Shown here: positions 8,919-18,898 of the stretch, one piece after another
Layout: every line of letters starts with the position of its first letter
Numbering within the stretch: the stretch's first letter is position 1
DNA from: Massilia sp. Root133
Lineage (GTDB): Bacteria > Pseudomonadota > Gammaproteobacteria > Burkholderiales > Burkholderiaceae_D
Length of the DNA stretch: 64,000 nt
Direction of reading: 5' to 3'
Assembly: GCF_001426525.1 (NCBI RefSeq)
Contig: NZ_LMEW01000012.1
Span: forward strand, 146,332-210,331
The notes under the pieces: generated by a model
Database searches by the model: none
What the model saw: only the letters and a program-made list of their open reading frames with translations
What the model was told of the DNA's origin: nothing
Program-made: the position numbers and the translations under genes

Positions 8919-10720
8919 GCAGTATTGACCGAGAAGGTGGCGACGGACTGCTGCAGGTCGGTGGCGGCGTACTGCAACTGATGCACCGCCTCGCTCGTCG
9001 CTTTCAGCGAGTCGACGGTCTGCTGGCTGGCGTCGGACAGCTGCGTCATCGTCGCCGTGATCTGCGATGCGCCCACTGCCTGCGACTGCATCCCCTGCAG
9101 CACCAGGTCGAAGCGGGGCGCCAGCTTGCGCACCTGCTCCGTCATGCCGGACAGCTGCTCGGCCACGTGGCGCGCCTCGCCCACGCTGCGGCGGATGTCC
9201 TCGGTAAACTTGTCCATGCCCATGACGCTGGCCGACACGGCGGACTGCATCTCCTTCAGCATCTGCTCGATGTCCCACGTGGACACGGACGTCTGGTCGG
9301 CCAGGCGCCGGATCTCGGCGGCGACGACGGCAAAGCCGCGGCCCGCCTCGCCGGCCTTCTCGGCCTCGATCGCGGCGTTCAGCGACAGGATGTTGGTCTG
9401 GTCCGCGACCTTGGTGATCGTGGTCAGCACGCTGTTGATGTTGCTGGCTTTTTCGGACAGGGTCGCGAGCTTGGCGGTGATCGCGTCGGTGGCCGCGACC
9501 ATTTGCTGCATCGACTGGTCCATGCGCGTCAGGTTGCCCTGCGCTTCGGCCGTGGCGGCCGTCGTGTAGTCGGCGACTTCGCCCGCTTCTTCCATCGTGC
9601 GCAGCAGCTGCGACGTATTGGCCGAGATCTCGCGCGTGGTGGACAGCACCTCGACGCTCGTCTGCGCCTGCTCGATCCCGGTCGCCTCCTGCTGGCGCGC
9701 GGACGCGGCGATCTGCGTGGCCGACGTGGTCACCTGGATGCCCGCGCGCTGCACATTGCTGACCAGGGTGCGCAGGCTGCCCAGCATCGTGCCCAGGCCT
9801 TCGCCCAGGCGGCCGATGGCGTCGCTGCCGGCGATCGTGACGGTGCCCGTCAGGTCGCCGCGGGCGGCGCGCGAGACGACGTCCAGCAGCATGTCGACCT
9901 TGGCGCGAAGTTCGTTCGTCGCCGCAAGTTCCTTCGCCTGGCTGTCTTCGATGGCCTGGGCCATGCGGTTGAATTCCAGCGCCACCTGGCCCAGCTCGTC
10001 GCGCGACAGCACCTCGGCGCGGGCGCCGTGCACGCCGCCGGCGATCTGGCCGGCAGCACTCATCAGGCTGTGCAGCGGCCGCGAGACGGCGCGCACGAGC
10101 AGCGTCGAAATGAGGATCGCCAGCGCCACGCAGATGACGGCGCCCCCGGTCAGCAGCGTCTTCATGGTCTGGCGCAGTTCGTCGGTGTCCTTCTGGCGCT
10201 GGACCAGCAGGCGGTTTTCCTCGGCTTCGACGTCGTCCAGCACCTCGCGCAGGCTGGCCACGGAACCCGTGCCGGCCAGTACCCCGGCCTCGGCCTGCGC
10301 CGTCATGGCCGCGCCGGCGGTCCGGCGCCGTTCGATCTGCGGGGTAACCACCTGCTCCATCCACGTGACGAGCAGCGTGTCCAGGCGGCGCAGGCGGTCC
10401 TGCTGCTGGGCGTTGTCGGTGGTGATCGCCTGGGCGCGTTTCACGTGCGCGCGCGCCGTCGCGTATTCGTTGCGGATCGGCGTCACCAGGTTCTCGTTGC
10501 CCGTCAACAGGTAGCCGCGCGTGGACGACTGGATCTGCAGCACCGACGTCGCGATGGTGTCGAGTTCGCGCAGCACCTCGAGGGTGTGGCGGTTCCACAG
10601 ATTGGCGTCGGACAGCCGTGCGAAATTGTTATAGGCAAGGATGAGCAGGCACAGGATGATCGCGACGATCGCGCCGAAGCCGGCGACCAGTTTGTTCCTG
10701 ATGCTCAAGTTGTGAAACAT
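8915..10720 (-). CDS. wspA: Methyl-accepting chemoreceptor WspA
   Basis: Membrane receptor of the Wsp system, 601 residues. TM1 is about 11-30 and TM2 about 188-209. The segment between matches a CHASE3-type four-helix sensor (SSTRGYLLTGNE near 65-77; TTDNAQQQDRLRRLD near 100-113). A HAMP region follows TM2, then the MCP signalling helix with the conserved hairpin (VADQTNILSLNAAIEAEKAG and GRGFAVVAAEIRRLADQT). There is no C-terminal CheR-tethering pentapeptide. The ATG at 10720 was chosen over a longer frame because a GGAG site lies eight bases upstream and the N terminus then reads directly into TM1. It is the first gene of wspABCDEFR. In Pseudomonas, surface contact or envelope stress triggers it. 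Confidence 0.93.
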   Translation of the reverse strand: MFHNLSIRNKLVAGFGAIVAIILCLLILAYNNFARLSDANLWNRHTLEVLRELDTIATSVLQIQSSTRGYLLTGNENLVTPIRNEYATARAHVKRAQAITTDNAQQQDRLRRLDTLLVTWMEQVVTPQIERRRTAGAAMTAQAEAGVLAGTGSVASLREVLDDVEAEENRLLVQRQKDTDELRQTMKTLLTGGAVICVALAILISTLLVRAVSRPLHSLMSAAGQIAGGVHGARAEVLSRDELGQVALEFNRMAQAIEDSQAKELAATNELRAKVDMLLDVVSRAARGDLTGTVTIAGSDAIGRLGEGLGTMLGSLRTLVSNVQRAGIQVTTSATQIAASARQQEATGIEQAQTSVEVLSTTREISANTSQLLRTMEEAGEVADYTTAATAEAQGNLTRMDQSMQQMVAATDAITAKLATLSEKASNINSVLTTITKVADQTNILSLNAAIEAEKAGEAGRGFAVVAAEIRRLADQTSVSTWDIEQMLKEMQSAVSASVMGMDKFTEDIRRSVGEARHVAEQLSGMTEQVRKLAPRFDLVLQGMQSQAVGASQITATMTQLSDASQQTVDSLKATSEAVHQLQYAATDLQQSVATFSVNTA

Positions 10721-10919
10721 GCGCGCTCCAAATGGCGTGAAGACATGGTGAATGTAACATTTCTGCCCGGAGGCAAGGGACTCCGCGTGCACCAATCCGG
10801 GGATTGCCCATTCAGGCCAGGGCCAGCAGGGCGTGGCGCGCGTGTGCCTGCTGGCATTTGACGTCGCCGATCTGGACTTCGCGGCAGGGCTCGGGCCGCT
10901 ATTCGTACACGCGGCACGC

Positions 10920-11132
10920 TTACCTGCCGCCGGGCTCGCCCTGCAGGGCGGCGCACCGCGGCGCTTTCGCATTCGTACCGGCCATGCACGAGAAATGCGC
11001 GTTCACCTGTTCCGTGAGCGCGGGCGGCCGGCCGCGCGCGTCGGCGTCGGCCCAGTAGAAGGAAACGCGGTAGGTCATGCAGCGGGCACCCCACGACAGG
11101 CAGGGATTCTCGCCGGTGTCGCTCATGCGCAC
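10920..11132 (-). CDS. Small cysteine-containing hypothetical protein
   Basis: A 70-residue open frame, MRMSDTGENPCLSWGARC at its start, with cysteines spread along its length and no recognisable family. Third codon positions are overwhelmingly G or C, as in neighbouring true genes, which argues for coding. The frame is open a little upstream of the ATG and reads SSFSAC there, like a lipoprotein box, but no start codon or full signal peptide precedes it, so the N terminus may be eroded or misplaced. It lies on the same strand as and upstream of wspA (199-bp gap). Whether it is expressed or linked to Wsp is unknown. Confidence 0.4.
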   Translation of the reverse strand: MRMSDTGENPCLSWGARCMTYRVSFYWADADARGRPPALTEQVNAHFSCMAGTNAKAPRCAALQGEPGGR

Positions 11133-11213
11133 TTCGCAGGCGGAAAACGAAGACGCGATGGTAGCGCGCCGGCGTCAGGCTGAAAAGAGTGAAACTTGTA
11201 TTGTTAACACAAA

Positions 11214-11228
11214 TGAGAATGATTCGCG
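11214..11228 (+). promoter_or_regulatory. Probable Fur box upstream of the siderophore receptor
   Basis: TGAGAATGATTCGCG matches the 7-1-7 Fur core (TGATAATGATTATCA) at 11 of 15 positions. It lies 76 bp upstream of the receptor start in AT-richer DNA, so iron-loaded Fur would repress the receptor. No convincing -35/-10 pair could be assigned. Confidence 0.5.
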
Positions 11229-11303
11229 TTTACTTGTCCGTTAAAACTTGATACAGTTCGTGGCGTTCCGACAAACATTCAAAAACAACATTCAACGACC
11301 ACG

Positions 11304-13610
11304 ATGAGAACCTCGATCACCAGCCGTAAGCATCTGTCTCCTTCCACACCGCGCCGCGCGGGCGCCGCGCTCGCCATGCTCGTGCTGCCGCTCGCCGGCC
11401 ACGCGGCGCCGGATCCCGACGCCGCCGCCGATGCGGACGCCGGCGCCGGCCGCCCGCACCGCGTCCACGTCAACGGCGCGCGCGAGAACGACTACAAGGC
11501 CGAGCATGCGCAATCGTCCAAGTACACGGAAAAGCTGGTGGACACCCCGCAGACCGTCATCGTCATCAAGAAGGAGTTGTTCGAGCAGCAGGGCGCGACC
11601 ACGCTGACGGAGGCGCTGCGCAACACGCCCGGCGTGGGCACGTTCTTCCTCGGCGAGAACGGCAGCACGAACACGGGCGACGCGGTCTACATGCGCGGCT
11701 TCGATACGTCCGGCAGCCTGTTCGTCGACGGCATCCGCGACATCGGCTCGATCTCGCGCGACGTCTTCAACATCGAGCAGATCGACGTGCTGAAAGGCCC
11801 GGCCGGCACCGACACGGGCCGCGGCGCGCCCACCGGTTCCATCAACCTGAACACGAAGCAGCCGACGCTGAAGAACACCGGCGACGCCAGCCTCACGGTG
11901 GGCAGCGCGGACCGTGTGCGCGGCACCGCCGACATCAACCGCGTCATCGACCGCGAGTCCGGCATCGCGTTCCGCCTGAACGTCCTCGACCAGCGCGCCG
12001 GCAATCCGGCACGCGACGCCGTGCGCGACAAGCGCTGGGCCATCGCGCCGTCGCTCGCGTTCGGCCTGCACGGCCCGACCCACGTCTATCTCGACTACCT
12101 GCACGTGAAGCAGGACAATCGCCCGGACGGCGGCGTGCCGACCATCGGCCTGCCGGGCTACCGCAGCCCGGACGCGACGCGGCCTTTCCTCACCGGCGCC
12201 GCGCCCGTCGATCCGCAGAATTTCTACGGCGCGCTGTCCGACTACGACAAGGTGGCGGCCGACATGGCGACGGCCATCATCGAGCACGAGTTCCGCAATG
12301 GCATGCGCCTGAAGAACACGAGCCGCTACGGCAAGACCAAGCAGTTCTACCTGCTGAGCGCCTTCATGGGTTCGGCGGCGAACATCATCGCGCCGAGCGC
12401 CACGGACCCGTCCACGTGGTCGCTGGCGCGGACGATCCGGACGGTCAAGGACCAGGAAAACACGGTGCTCGCGAACCAGACGACGCTGACGGCCGATGTC
12501 GATACGGGCACCTTGCGCCACACGCTCGTCGCGGGCCTGGACCTGTCGAACGAGAAGCAGTCGAACCGCAGCTACGTGGGCGGCGGCACGCTGGCGCCGG
12601 CGAATTTGTACCGTCCCGACCCGGCCCTGCCGATCGCAGGCCTGAACCTGCAGCCGAGCGGCGCACGCACGCGGGGGGAATCCGCGACGGAATCCGGCTA
12701 TCTGCTCGATACGATCAAGCTGGGCGACCAATGGATCTTCAATGCGTCCGCCCGTCTCGACCACTTCGACACGACGTATGACGCCATCGCGCTGTCGACG
12801 GCCACGTCGGCCCCGACGCTCCCCGTGGGCACGCCTGTGCCGACGCATATCGAACTGTCGGACAACCTCGTGAGCGGCAAGGTGTCCGCGCTGTACAAGC
12901 CGACGGCGAACAGCAGCGTGTACGCGCTGTGGGCCAACTCGCGGAACCCGCCGGGCTCGAACCTGGCGCTGAGCGCCAGTGCGAACAGCGCGGCGAACCC
13001 GATCTATGACCCGCAGGTCAGCACGACGACGGAGCTGGGCGCCAAGTGGGAAGTGTTCGACCGCCGTCTCGGGCTGAACGCGGCGTTGTACCGCACGGAC
13101 GTGAAGAACGAGGTCGAGCAGGATCCCGTCGACCTGAAGTACTACCAGACCGGTAAAAAACGCGTGCAGGGCATCGAGCTGGCCGTGACGGGCGAGATCA
13201 CGCGCGCGTGGTCGATCAACGCGGGCTACACGTACATGGACACGAGCATCGAGGCGGGCAAGCTCGTCACGGCGAGCGGCGCCAACGCGCTGTCGTACAC
13301 GCCGAAGCAGGCCTTCACGAGCTGGACGACGTACAAATTGCCGCAGGGCCTGACGCTCGGCGGCGGCGTGCGCTACCAGGGCAAGCTGCTGCGCGGGACG
13401 GACGGCGCCGTCGGCACGCCGGCGTACGCGGACAGCTACTGGGTGGCGGATGCCGTCGCGGACTACCGGGTCAACCGCTGGCTGGACCTGCGCCTGAACG
13501 TCTACAACCTGTTCGACAAGGAGTATGTTGCCTCGATCAACAAGAGCGGCTACCGCTACACGCCGGGCGCGCCGCGCTGGGCGAGCCTGACCGCCAACTT
13601 CCATTTCTGA
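11304..13610 (+). CDS. TonB-dependent catecholate siderophore receptor (Fiu-like)
   Basis: A 768-residue outer-membrane receptor. A signal peptide covers about residues 1-35 (ALAMLVLPLAGHAA). The plug domain follows, with DTPQTVIVIKKELFEQQGA, VYMRGFDTSGSLFVDGIRD and SISRDVFNIEQIDVLKGPA, a pattern closely resembling E. coli Fiu, which takes up iron complexed to monomeric catechols. The beta-barrel ends in FHF with a terminal aromatic, as outer-membrane insertion requires, after the family motif NVYNLFDKEYVASIN. Length is close to Fiu (about 760 aa). A Fur box lies upstream and an intrinsic terminator downstream, so it forms a single-gene iron-regulated unit with no siderophore biosynthesis genes nearby. 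Exact ligand is inferred. Confidence 0.9.
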   Translation: MRTSITSRKHLSPSTPRRAGAALAMLVLPLAGHAAPDPDAAADADAGAGRPHRVHVNGARENDYKAEHAQSSKYTEKLVDTPQTVIVIKKELFEQQGATTLTEALRNTPGVGTFFLGENGSTNTGDAVYMRGFDTSGSLFVDGIRDIGSISRDVFNIEQIDVLKGPAGTDTGRGAPTGSINLNTKQPTLKNTGDASLTVGSADRVRGTADINRVIDRESGIAFRLNVLDQRAGNPARDAVRDKRWAIAPSLAFGLHGPTHVYLDYLHVKQDNRPDGGVPTIGLPGYRSPDATRPFLTGAAPVDPQNFYGALSDYDKVAADMATAIIEHEFRNGMRLKNTSRYGKTKQFYLLSAFMGSAANIIAPSATDPSTWSLARTIRTVKDQENTVLANQTTLTADVDTGTLRHTLVAGLDLSNEKQSNRSYVGGGTLAPANLYRPDPALPIAGLNLQPSGARTRGESATESGYLLDTIKLGDQWIFNASARLDHFDTTYDAIALSTATSAPTLPVGTPVPTHIELSDNLVSGKVSALYKPTANSSVYALWANSRNPPGSNLALSASANSAANPIYDPQVSTTTELGAKWEVFDRRLGLNAALYRTDVKNEVEQDPVDLKYYQTGKKRVQGIELAVTGEITRAWSINAGYTYMDTSIEAGKLVTASGANALSYTPKQAFTSWTTYKLPQGLTLGGGVRYQGKLLRGTDGAVGTPAYADSYWVADAVADYRVNRWLDLRLNVYNLFDKEYVASINKSGYRYTPGAPRWASLTANFHF

Positions 13611-13701
13611 GTTGTGAGCCGGCGCCAGCCGCTTCCGCCGTACGCCGCAGCCGTGGGGGCAATGCGGGGTGGGGCGGGGATCAAGCGGTGCGCCTCCCTT
13701 T

Positions 13702-13738
13702 GCCGTCCTTTCGCGTGAGCGGGAGGACGGCTTTTTTA
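13702..13738 (+). terminator. Intrinsic terminator of the siderophore receptor
   Basis: GCCGTCC (13702-13708) pairs with GGACGGC (13725-13731), with a further inner CGC/GCG pair and wobble pairs, followed by six T. It is oriented for the receptor transcript. Confidence 0.8.
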
Positions 13739-13761
13739 TTCCACCGCGGTTGCTCACCACC

Positions 13762-13847
13762 CGTCGTCCCCGCGCAGGCGGGGATCCAATTTTTACGCGC
13801 AGTCGGCACGCGCGCAACTTGGGCCCCTGCCTTCGCAGGGGCGACGG
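13762..13847. repeat. Inverted pair of REP-like palindromes (GTCGTCCCCGC family)
   Basis: Two copies of a roughly 28-bp imperfect palindrome face each other: CGTCGTCCCCGC ... GCGGGGATCCAA at 13762-13789 and the reverse form TTGGGCCCC ... GGGGCGACGG at 13819-13847. The same family occurs at 22037, 22109, 31195, 31293 and 35674. The 308-bp gap 13611-13918 otherwise holds only the receptor terminator and the argG terminator; I see no gene in it. Confidence 0.75.
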
Positions 13848-13868
13848 TCTTGAGGGTGCGTGAATGAA

Positions 13869-13902
13869 AAAAGCCGCCGGTCCTCGCAGACCGGCGGCTT
13901 TT
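13869..13902 (-). terminator. Intrinsic terminator downstream of argG
   Basis: A 14-bp stem (AAAAGCCGCCGGTC with GACCGGCGGCTTTT) closes a six-base loop, with A and T runs on both sides, so it can act in both directions. It lies 17 bp after the argG stop. Confidence 0.85.
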
Positions 13903-13918
13903 ACGCGAACATCAAAAC

Positions 13919-15151
<1,233 letters not shown>

Positions 15152-15247
15152 GGAAGTTCCAGTGGTGTCAGATGTGGAGGGGGATGATGGTCAGCCGGCC
15201 CTCAGCGGGCCGACGATCAGGCTCATGGGTCGTGGTAGTGCGATTGA

Positions 15248-16180
15248 TTATTTGTCTTCGATGCGGCCCAGCAGCAGATATTCGATCAGCGCCTTCTGCA
15301 CGTGCAGGCGGTTCTCGGCCTCGTCCCAGACGACGGATTGCGGACCGTCGATGACGCCGGCCGACACTTCCTCGCCGCGGTGCGCGGGCAGGCAGTGCAT
15401 GAACAGCGCGTCGCCGCTCGCGCGCGCCATCTTCGCTTCGTCGACGATGAAGCCGTCGAACGCTTTCAGTCGCTCGGCGTTTTCCTTTTCGTAGCCCATG
15501 CTCGTCCACACGTCCGTGTTGACGAGGTGCGCGCCGGCGCAGGCGTCGGACGGGTTCTCGAAGAAGGTGTAGTTCGTCGTCGTGACCAGCTGTGGGTCGA
15601 TGTCGTAGCCCTTCGGGGTCGACACGTTCAGGTGGAAGCCGAACACTTCCGCCGCCTGCAGCCAGGAATACAGCATGTTGTTGGCGTCGCCGATCCACGC
15701 CACCGTCTTGCCGACGATGGAGCCGCGGTGTTCGTAGTACGTGAAGATGTCGGCCAGCACCTGGCACGGATGGTGTTCGTTGGTGAGGCCGTTGATCACC
15801 GGCACGCGGGAATGCGCCGCGAAGCGCTCGATGATGTCCTGGCCGAACGTGCGCACCATGATGATGTCGCACATGCGCGACATGACTTGGCCGGCGTCCT
15901 CGACGGGCTCGCCGCGGCCCAGCTGGCTGTCGCGCGTGTTCAGGTAGATCGCGGCGCCGCCCAACTGGTGCATGCCCGCTTCGAACGACAGGCGCGTGCG
16001 CGTGGAATTCTTTTCGAACACCATGACCAGCGTGCGGTCGACGAGCGGGTGGTAGATCTCGTAGTTCTTGAACTTGCGCTTGATGACGGTCGCGCGCTCG
16101 ATCAGGTACTCGAACTCGTCGCGGGTGAAGTCGGAGAACTGCAGGAAATGCTTGATGTTGGTGGGAGTCGTGCCAGCCAT
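15248..16180 (-). CDS. argF: Ornithine carbamoyltransferase
   Basis: ArgF transfers the carbamoyl group from carbamoyl phosphate to ornithine, giving citrulline, which ArgG then uses. The 310 residues contain the carbamoyl-phosphate loop STRTR (59-63), the HPCQ motif (137-140), and FMHCLPAHRG near the C terminus with the ornithine-binding cysteine. A TATAAT-like -10 is readable on the minus strand (16211-16216) between rsgA and argF, without a good -35. An AGG-containing ribosome site precedes the ATG. Length is typical of the anabolic enzyme. Confidence 0.97.
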   Translation of the reverse strand: MAGTTPTNIKHFLQFSDFTRDEFEYLIERATVIKRKFKNYEIYHPLVDRTLVMVFEKNSTRTRLSFEAGMHQLGGAAIYLNTRDSQLGRGEPVEDAGQVMSRMCDIIMVRTFGQDIIERFAAHSRVPVINGLTNEHHPCQVLADIFTYYEHRGSIVGKTVAWIGDANNMLYSWLQAAEVFGFHLNVSTPKGYDIDPQLVTTTNYTFFENPSDACAGAHLVNTDVWTSMGYEKENAERLKAFDGFIVDEAKMARASGDALFMHCLPAHRGEEVSAGVIDGPQSVVWDEAENRLHVQKALIEYLLLGRIEDK

Positions 16181-16260
16181 TTTTGTGCCTGAGATACGAT
16201 AATCTCTTGGATTATAAGCGTTTTTGCTTGCTTTCCGGGAAATCGGTTTCGGAAAAGTTG

Positions 16261-17157
16261 TCAGTACAACGTCTGCGCGGACTCGTGCAGCAGCTGCGCG
16301 TACAGCTCGTGGCGCAGCTTCGCGATCTTGCCATCCGCAACCGCCTGCAGCACCGCGCACTGCGGTTCCGCCAGGTGGCGGCAGTTGTAGTACTTGCAGC
16401 CGCCCAGGTAGGGCTTGAACTCGACGAACGCCCGTTCCAGCATGCCTTCCGTCAGGTGGTACAGGCCGAATTCCTGGAAGCCCGGGGAGTCGATCAGCGT
16501 GCCGCCGGCCGGCAGCTTGTACAGGCGGGTGAAGGTCGTCGTGTGCTTGCCGGTGTCCAGCGCTTCCGAGATTTCGCGCACGGCGATGTCGGCGTCCGGC
16601 ACGAGCAGGTTCACGATCGACGACTTGCCCATGCCGGACTGGCCGATCAGGATGGAAGACTGGTCCTGCAGCAGCGGCGTCAATGCCGCGACGGTGTCGT
16701 CGGGATGCGTCTTCGCCGACACTTCGTGCAGCGGGTAGCCGAGGCGCGTGTACAGGCTCGCGCGTTCGCGCGCGCGGGCGAGGTTCGGTTCCAGGTCGAC
16801 CTTGTTCAGGATGAGGTGGGCGTCGACGCCGGCCGCCTCGCAGGCGACGAGGGCGCGCGACACGAGGTCGTCGGCGAAGCTGGGTTCCGTCGCGATGACG
16901 ATGAACAGCCGGCTGATGTTCGCCGCCAGCAGCTTGCTCTTGTACTGGTCGGAGCGGTACAGCAAGGTCGTGCGCTCGGCGATCTTCTCGATCACGGCCT
17001 GGTCGTTCGACGTGCGCTTCAGGTGGACGATGTCGCCCACTGCCACGTTGGTCTTCTTGCCGCGCGTGACGCACTGCAGGAATTCGCCGTCGACGTCGGC
17101 CAGGTAATGGCGGCCGTGCGCCGCGACGATGGTACCCGTCAAATCGTGTTTGGTCAT
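16261..17157 (-). CDS. rsgA: Small ribosomal subunit biogenesis GTPase RsgA
   Basis: A 298-residue circularly permuted GTPase that assists late 30S subunit maturation. An N-terminal OB fold is followed by the permuted G motifs: NKVD (118-121), then the P loop GQSGMGKSS (172-180), then DSPG (223-226). A C-terminal zinc knuckle uses C254, C259, H261 and C267. The start at 17157 overlaps the stop of the pterin dehydratase gene by four bases, which decides it over a longer frame that would read through that gene. Confidence 0.95.
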   Translation of the reverse strand: MTKHDLTGTIVAAHGRHYLADVDGEFLQCVTRGKKTNVAVGDIVHLKRTSNDQAVIEKIAERTTLLYRSDQYKSKLLAANISRLFIVIATEPSFADDLVSRALVACEAAGVDAHLILNKVDLEPNLARARERASLYTRLGYPLHEVSAKTHPDDTVAALTPLLQDQSSILIGQSGMGKSSIVNLLVPDADIAVREISEALDTGKHTTTFTRLYKLPAGGTLIDSPGFQEFGLYHLTEGMLERAFVEFKPYLGGCKYYNCRHLAEPQCAVLQAVADGKIAKLRHELYAQLLHESAQTLY

Positions 17158-17486
17158 GCGCCAGCCCGTCCCGCGTACAGTGCGTCGGCTTTCGCTGCGC
17201 AGATAAAATCGTTGTCGGACAGGCGGTTGCCGGCCGAATGCGTCGTCCATGCCGCCGTGCAGCGGCGGTAGCCGACGGTCAGGTCGGGATGATGGTCTTC
17301 GCGGTGGATCATGAAGGCGAGGGCATTCACGAATTCCATCGTCTCATGGAAGTCGCGGAACACGAATTCGCGTTCGAGACGCGTGCCATTCACGTGCCAG
17401 TCCGGCACCTGCGGCAGCAGCGCCTGGATCGTCGCATCGTCCAGCGCAGGCGCGCCGTGCACGCAGTGGCGGTCGATCAGGTTCAT
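17154..17486 (-). CDS. phhB: Pterin-4-alpha-carbinolamine dehydratase
   Basis: A 110-residue protein of the PCD/DCoH family, which dehydrates 4a-hydroxytetrahydropterin during cofactor recycling by aromatic amino acid hydroxylases. The signature [13 protein letters not shown] carries the paired active-site histidines H65-H66, with a third in TTHSAG (H83). No phenylalanine hydroxylase gene is in this window, so the physiological partner is not visible. It is the middle gene of a translationally coupled trio (protease, this, rsgA), each joined by ATGA overlaps. Confidence 0.9.
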   Translation of the reverse strand: MNLIDRHCVHGAPALDDATIQALLPQVPDWHVNGTRLEREFVFRDFHETMEFVNALAFMIHREDHHPDLTVGYRRCTAAWTTHSAGNRLSDNDFICAAKADALYAGRAGA

Positions 17487-18748
17487 GCGGCCCCCGCGAG
17501 GCGCAGGTGGCGGATGCGCACCGAGGCCGGCGGGTGCGAATCGTAGAACGCGGAGTGAATCGGGTCCGGCGTCAAGGTGGCGGCATTGTCCTCGTACATC
17601 TTGACGAGGGCCGACACGAGGTCGCGCGCATCGCTGTGGCTCGCGGCGAACGCGTCCGCCTCGAATTCGTGCTTGCGCGACGTGATCGACGTCAGCGGCG
17701 AGAACGGGAACGTGAAGACCGGCAGCACGAGGGTGAACAGCAGCAGGGCCATCGCATCGTTCGACTGCCCCAGCAGCGGCAGCACACCGAGGCCCGTGTA
17801 GAACCAGACCTGCGTCTTGAGCCAGCCGAGGAGTGCGAGGAACGCGAGCGACAGCGCGAACAGCACGCCGATGCGCTTGATGATGTGCTTCAGCTTGAAG
17901 TGGCCCAGCTCGTGCGCCAGCACCGCCTCGATCTCTTCCGGGGCCAGGCGCGACAGCAGGGTGTCGAAGAACACGATGCGTTTATTGGAACCGAAGCCGG
18001 AGAAATAGGCGTTGCCGTGCGCGGAGCGCTTGCTGCCGTCCATCACGAACAGGCCCTTGGCCGCGAAGCCGACGCGCGTCATGAGGCCTTCGATGCGGTC
18101 CTTCAGCTTGTCGTCCGTGAGCGGCGTGAACTTGTTGAACAGCGGCGCGATGACGGTCGGGTACAGCACCATCATCAGCAACTGGAAGCCGCTCCACACG
18201 AGCCAGGCGTACAGCCACCACAGGGCGCCCGTCTTGTCCATCAGGGTGAGCACGACCCACAGCAGCGGCAGGCCGATGACGGCGCCGACGAGTCCGCCCT
18301 TGACGGCGTCGGCGATCCACAGCCCGACCGTCATCTTGTTGAAGCCGAAGCGTTCTTCCAGCACGAACTGGCGGTAGTACGAGAACGGCAGGTCGAGCGC
18401 ACCGGAGACGATGGCGAACGCGACGATCAGCAGGATCTGGTGCACCATACCGGGCCCGGTCGCGTGCAGCAGCGCCGTCGACAGCGCCTGCAGGCCGCCG
18501 AGCAGCGTGAAACCGGTCAGCACGAGCGTGTTCCACAGCGCGGCCCACAGGCCGAAGCGGGTCTTGGCGACGGTGTAGTCGGCGGCCTTCTGGTGGGCGG
18601 ACAGGGGGATCTTCGCGGCGAATTCGGCCGGCACCTGGTCGCGGTGCCGCAGGACGTGGCGGATGTGCCGGCGCGCCAGCCAGTACCGCAGGCCGAGCGT
18701 GAGCAGGAGAAAGACGACGAACAAAACCGAAAACGCGGATGAAAGCAT
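17483..18748 (-). CDS. M48 family zinc metallopeptidase (Ste24/CAAX protease-like)
   Basis: A 421-residue integral membrane zinc protease. Hydrophobic segments occur near 5-22, 65-95, 100-122, 150-170, 175-200, 290-315 and 325-350. The zinc site HELGH is at 279-283, and the third ligand lies in the EFEADAFAAS motif. The N-terminal peptidase M48_N region (ALDLPFSYYRQFVLEERFGFNKMT) is typical of Ste24-type enzymes rather than HtpX. Bacterial members are thought to act in membrane protein quality control; no prenylation substrate is implied. It is divergent from orn and leads the phhB-rsgA run. Confidence 0.92.
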   Translation of the reverse strand: MLSSAFSVLFVVFLLLTLGLRYWLARRHIRHVLRHRDQVPAEFAAKIPLSAHQKAADYTVAKTRFGLWAALWNTLVLTGFTLLGGLQALSTALLHATGPGMVHQILLIVAFAIVSGALDLPFSYYRQFVLEERFGFNKMTVGLWIADAVKGGLVGAVIGLPLLWVVLTLMDKTGALWWLYAWLVWSGFQLLMMVLYPTVIAPLFNKFTPLTDDKLKDRIEGLMTRVGFAAKGLFVMDGSKRSAHGNAYFSGFGSNKRIVFFDTLLSRLAPEEIEAVLAHELGHFKLKHIIKRIGVLFALSLAFLALLGWLKTQVWFYTGLGVLPLLGQSNDAMALLLFTLVLPVFTFPFSPLTSITSRKHEFEADAFAASHSDARDLVSALVKMYEDNAATLTPDPIHSAFYDSHPPASVRIRHLRLAGAA

Positions 18749-18776
18749 TCTATGCCTGTGAGAAAATCCTGTTTTT

Positions 18777-18866
18777 CGGGGTCAGAGCACGAATTTCTAT
18801 CAGCGGGGTCAGAGCACGGTTTTCACGATTGTGCTCTGACCTCGCCAAATTAATGCTCTGCCCCCG
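18777..18866. repeat. Cluster of four GGGGTCAGAGCAC repeats
   Basis: Two direct copies of CGGGGTCAGAGCACG (18777-18791 and 18804-18818) are followed by two inverted partial copies, GTGCTCTGACC (18831-18841) and GCTCTGCCCCCG (18855-18866). They fill most of the divergent gap between the M48 protease and orn. The same core appears in the terminator at 26752-26780. This looks like a REP/RAYT-type mobile palindrome; no transposase is in the window. Confidence 0.7.
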
Positions 18867-18898
18867 ACTGATTAAAAGCTTTTAGCGAAGAGAGAATT

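Noticed and set aside
2353..10720. Interpretation as a flagellar chemotaxis (che) operon
   Set aside because: Two CheW proteins, a TPR-tailed CheR, a hybrid CheA, no CheY/CheZ or flagellar genes, and a REC-GGDEF output fit Wsp instead.
10833..11183. Plus-strand open frame opposite the small cysteine ORF
   Set aside because: His/Arg/Ala-rich shadow composition with no ribosome site or family resemblance.
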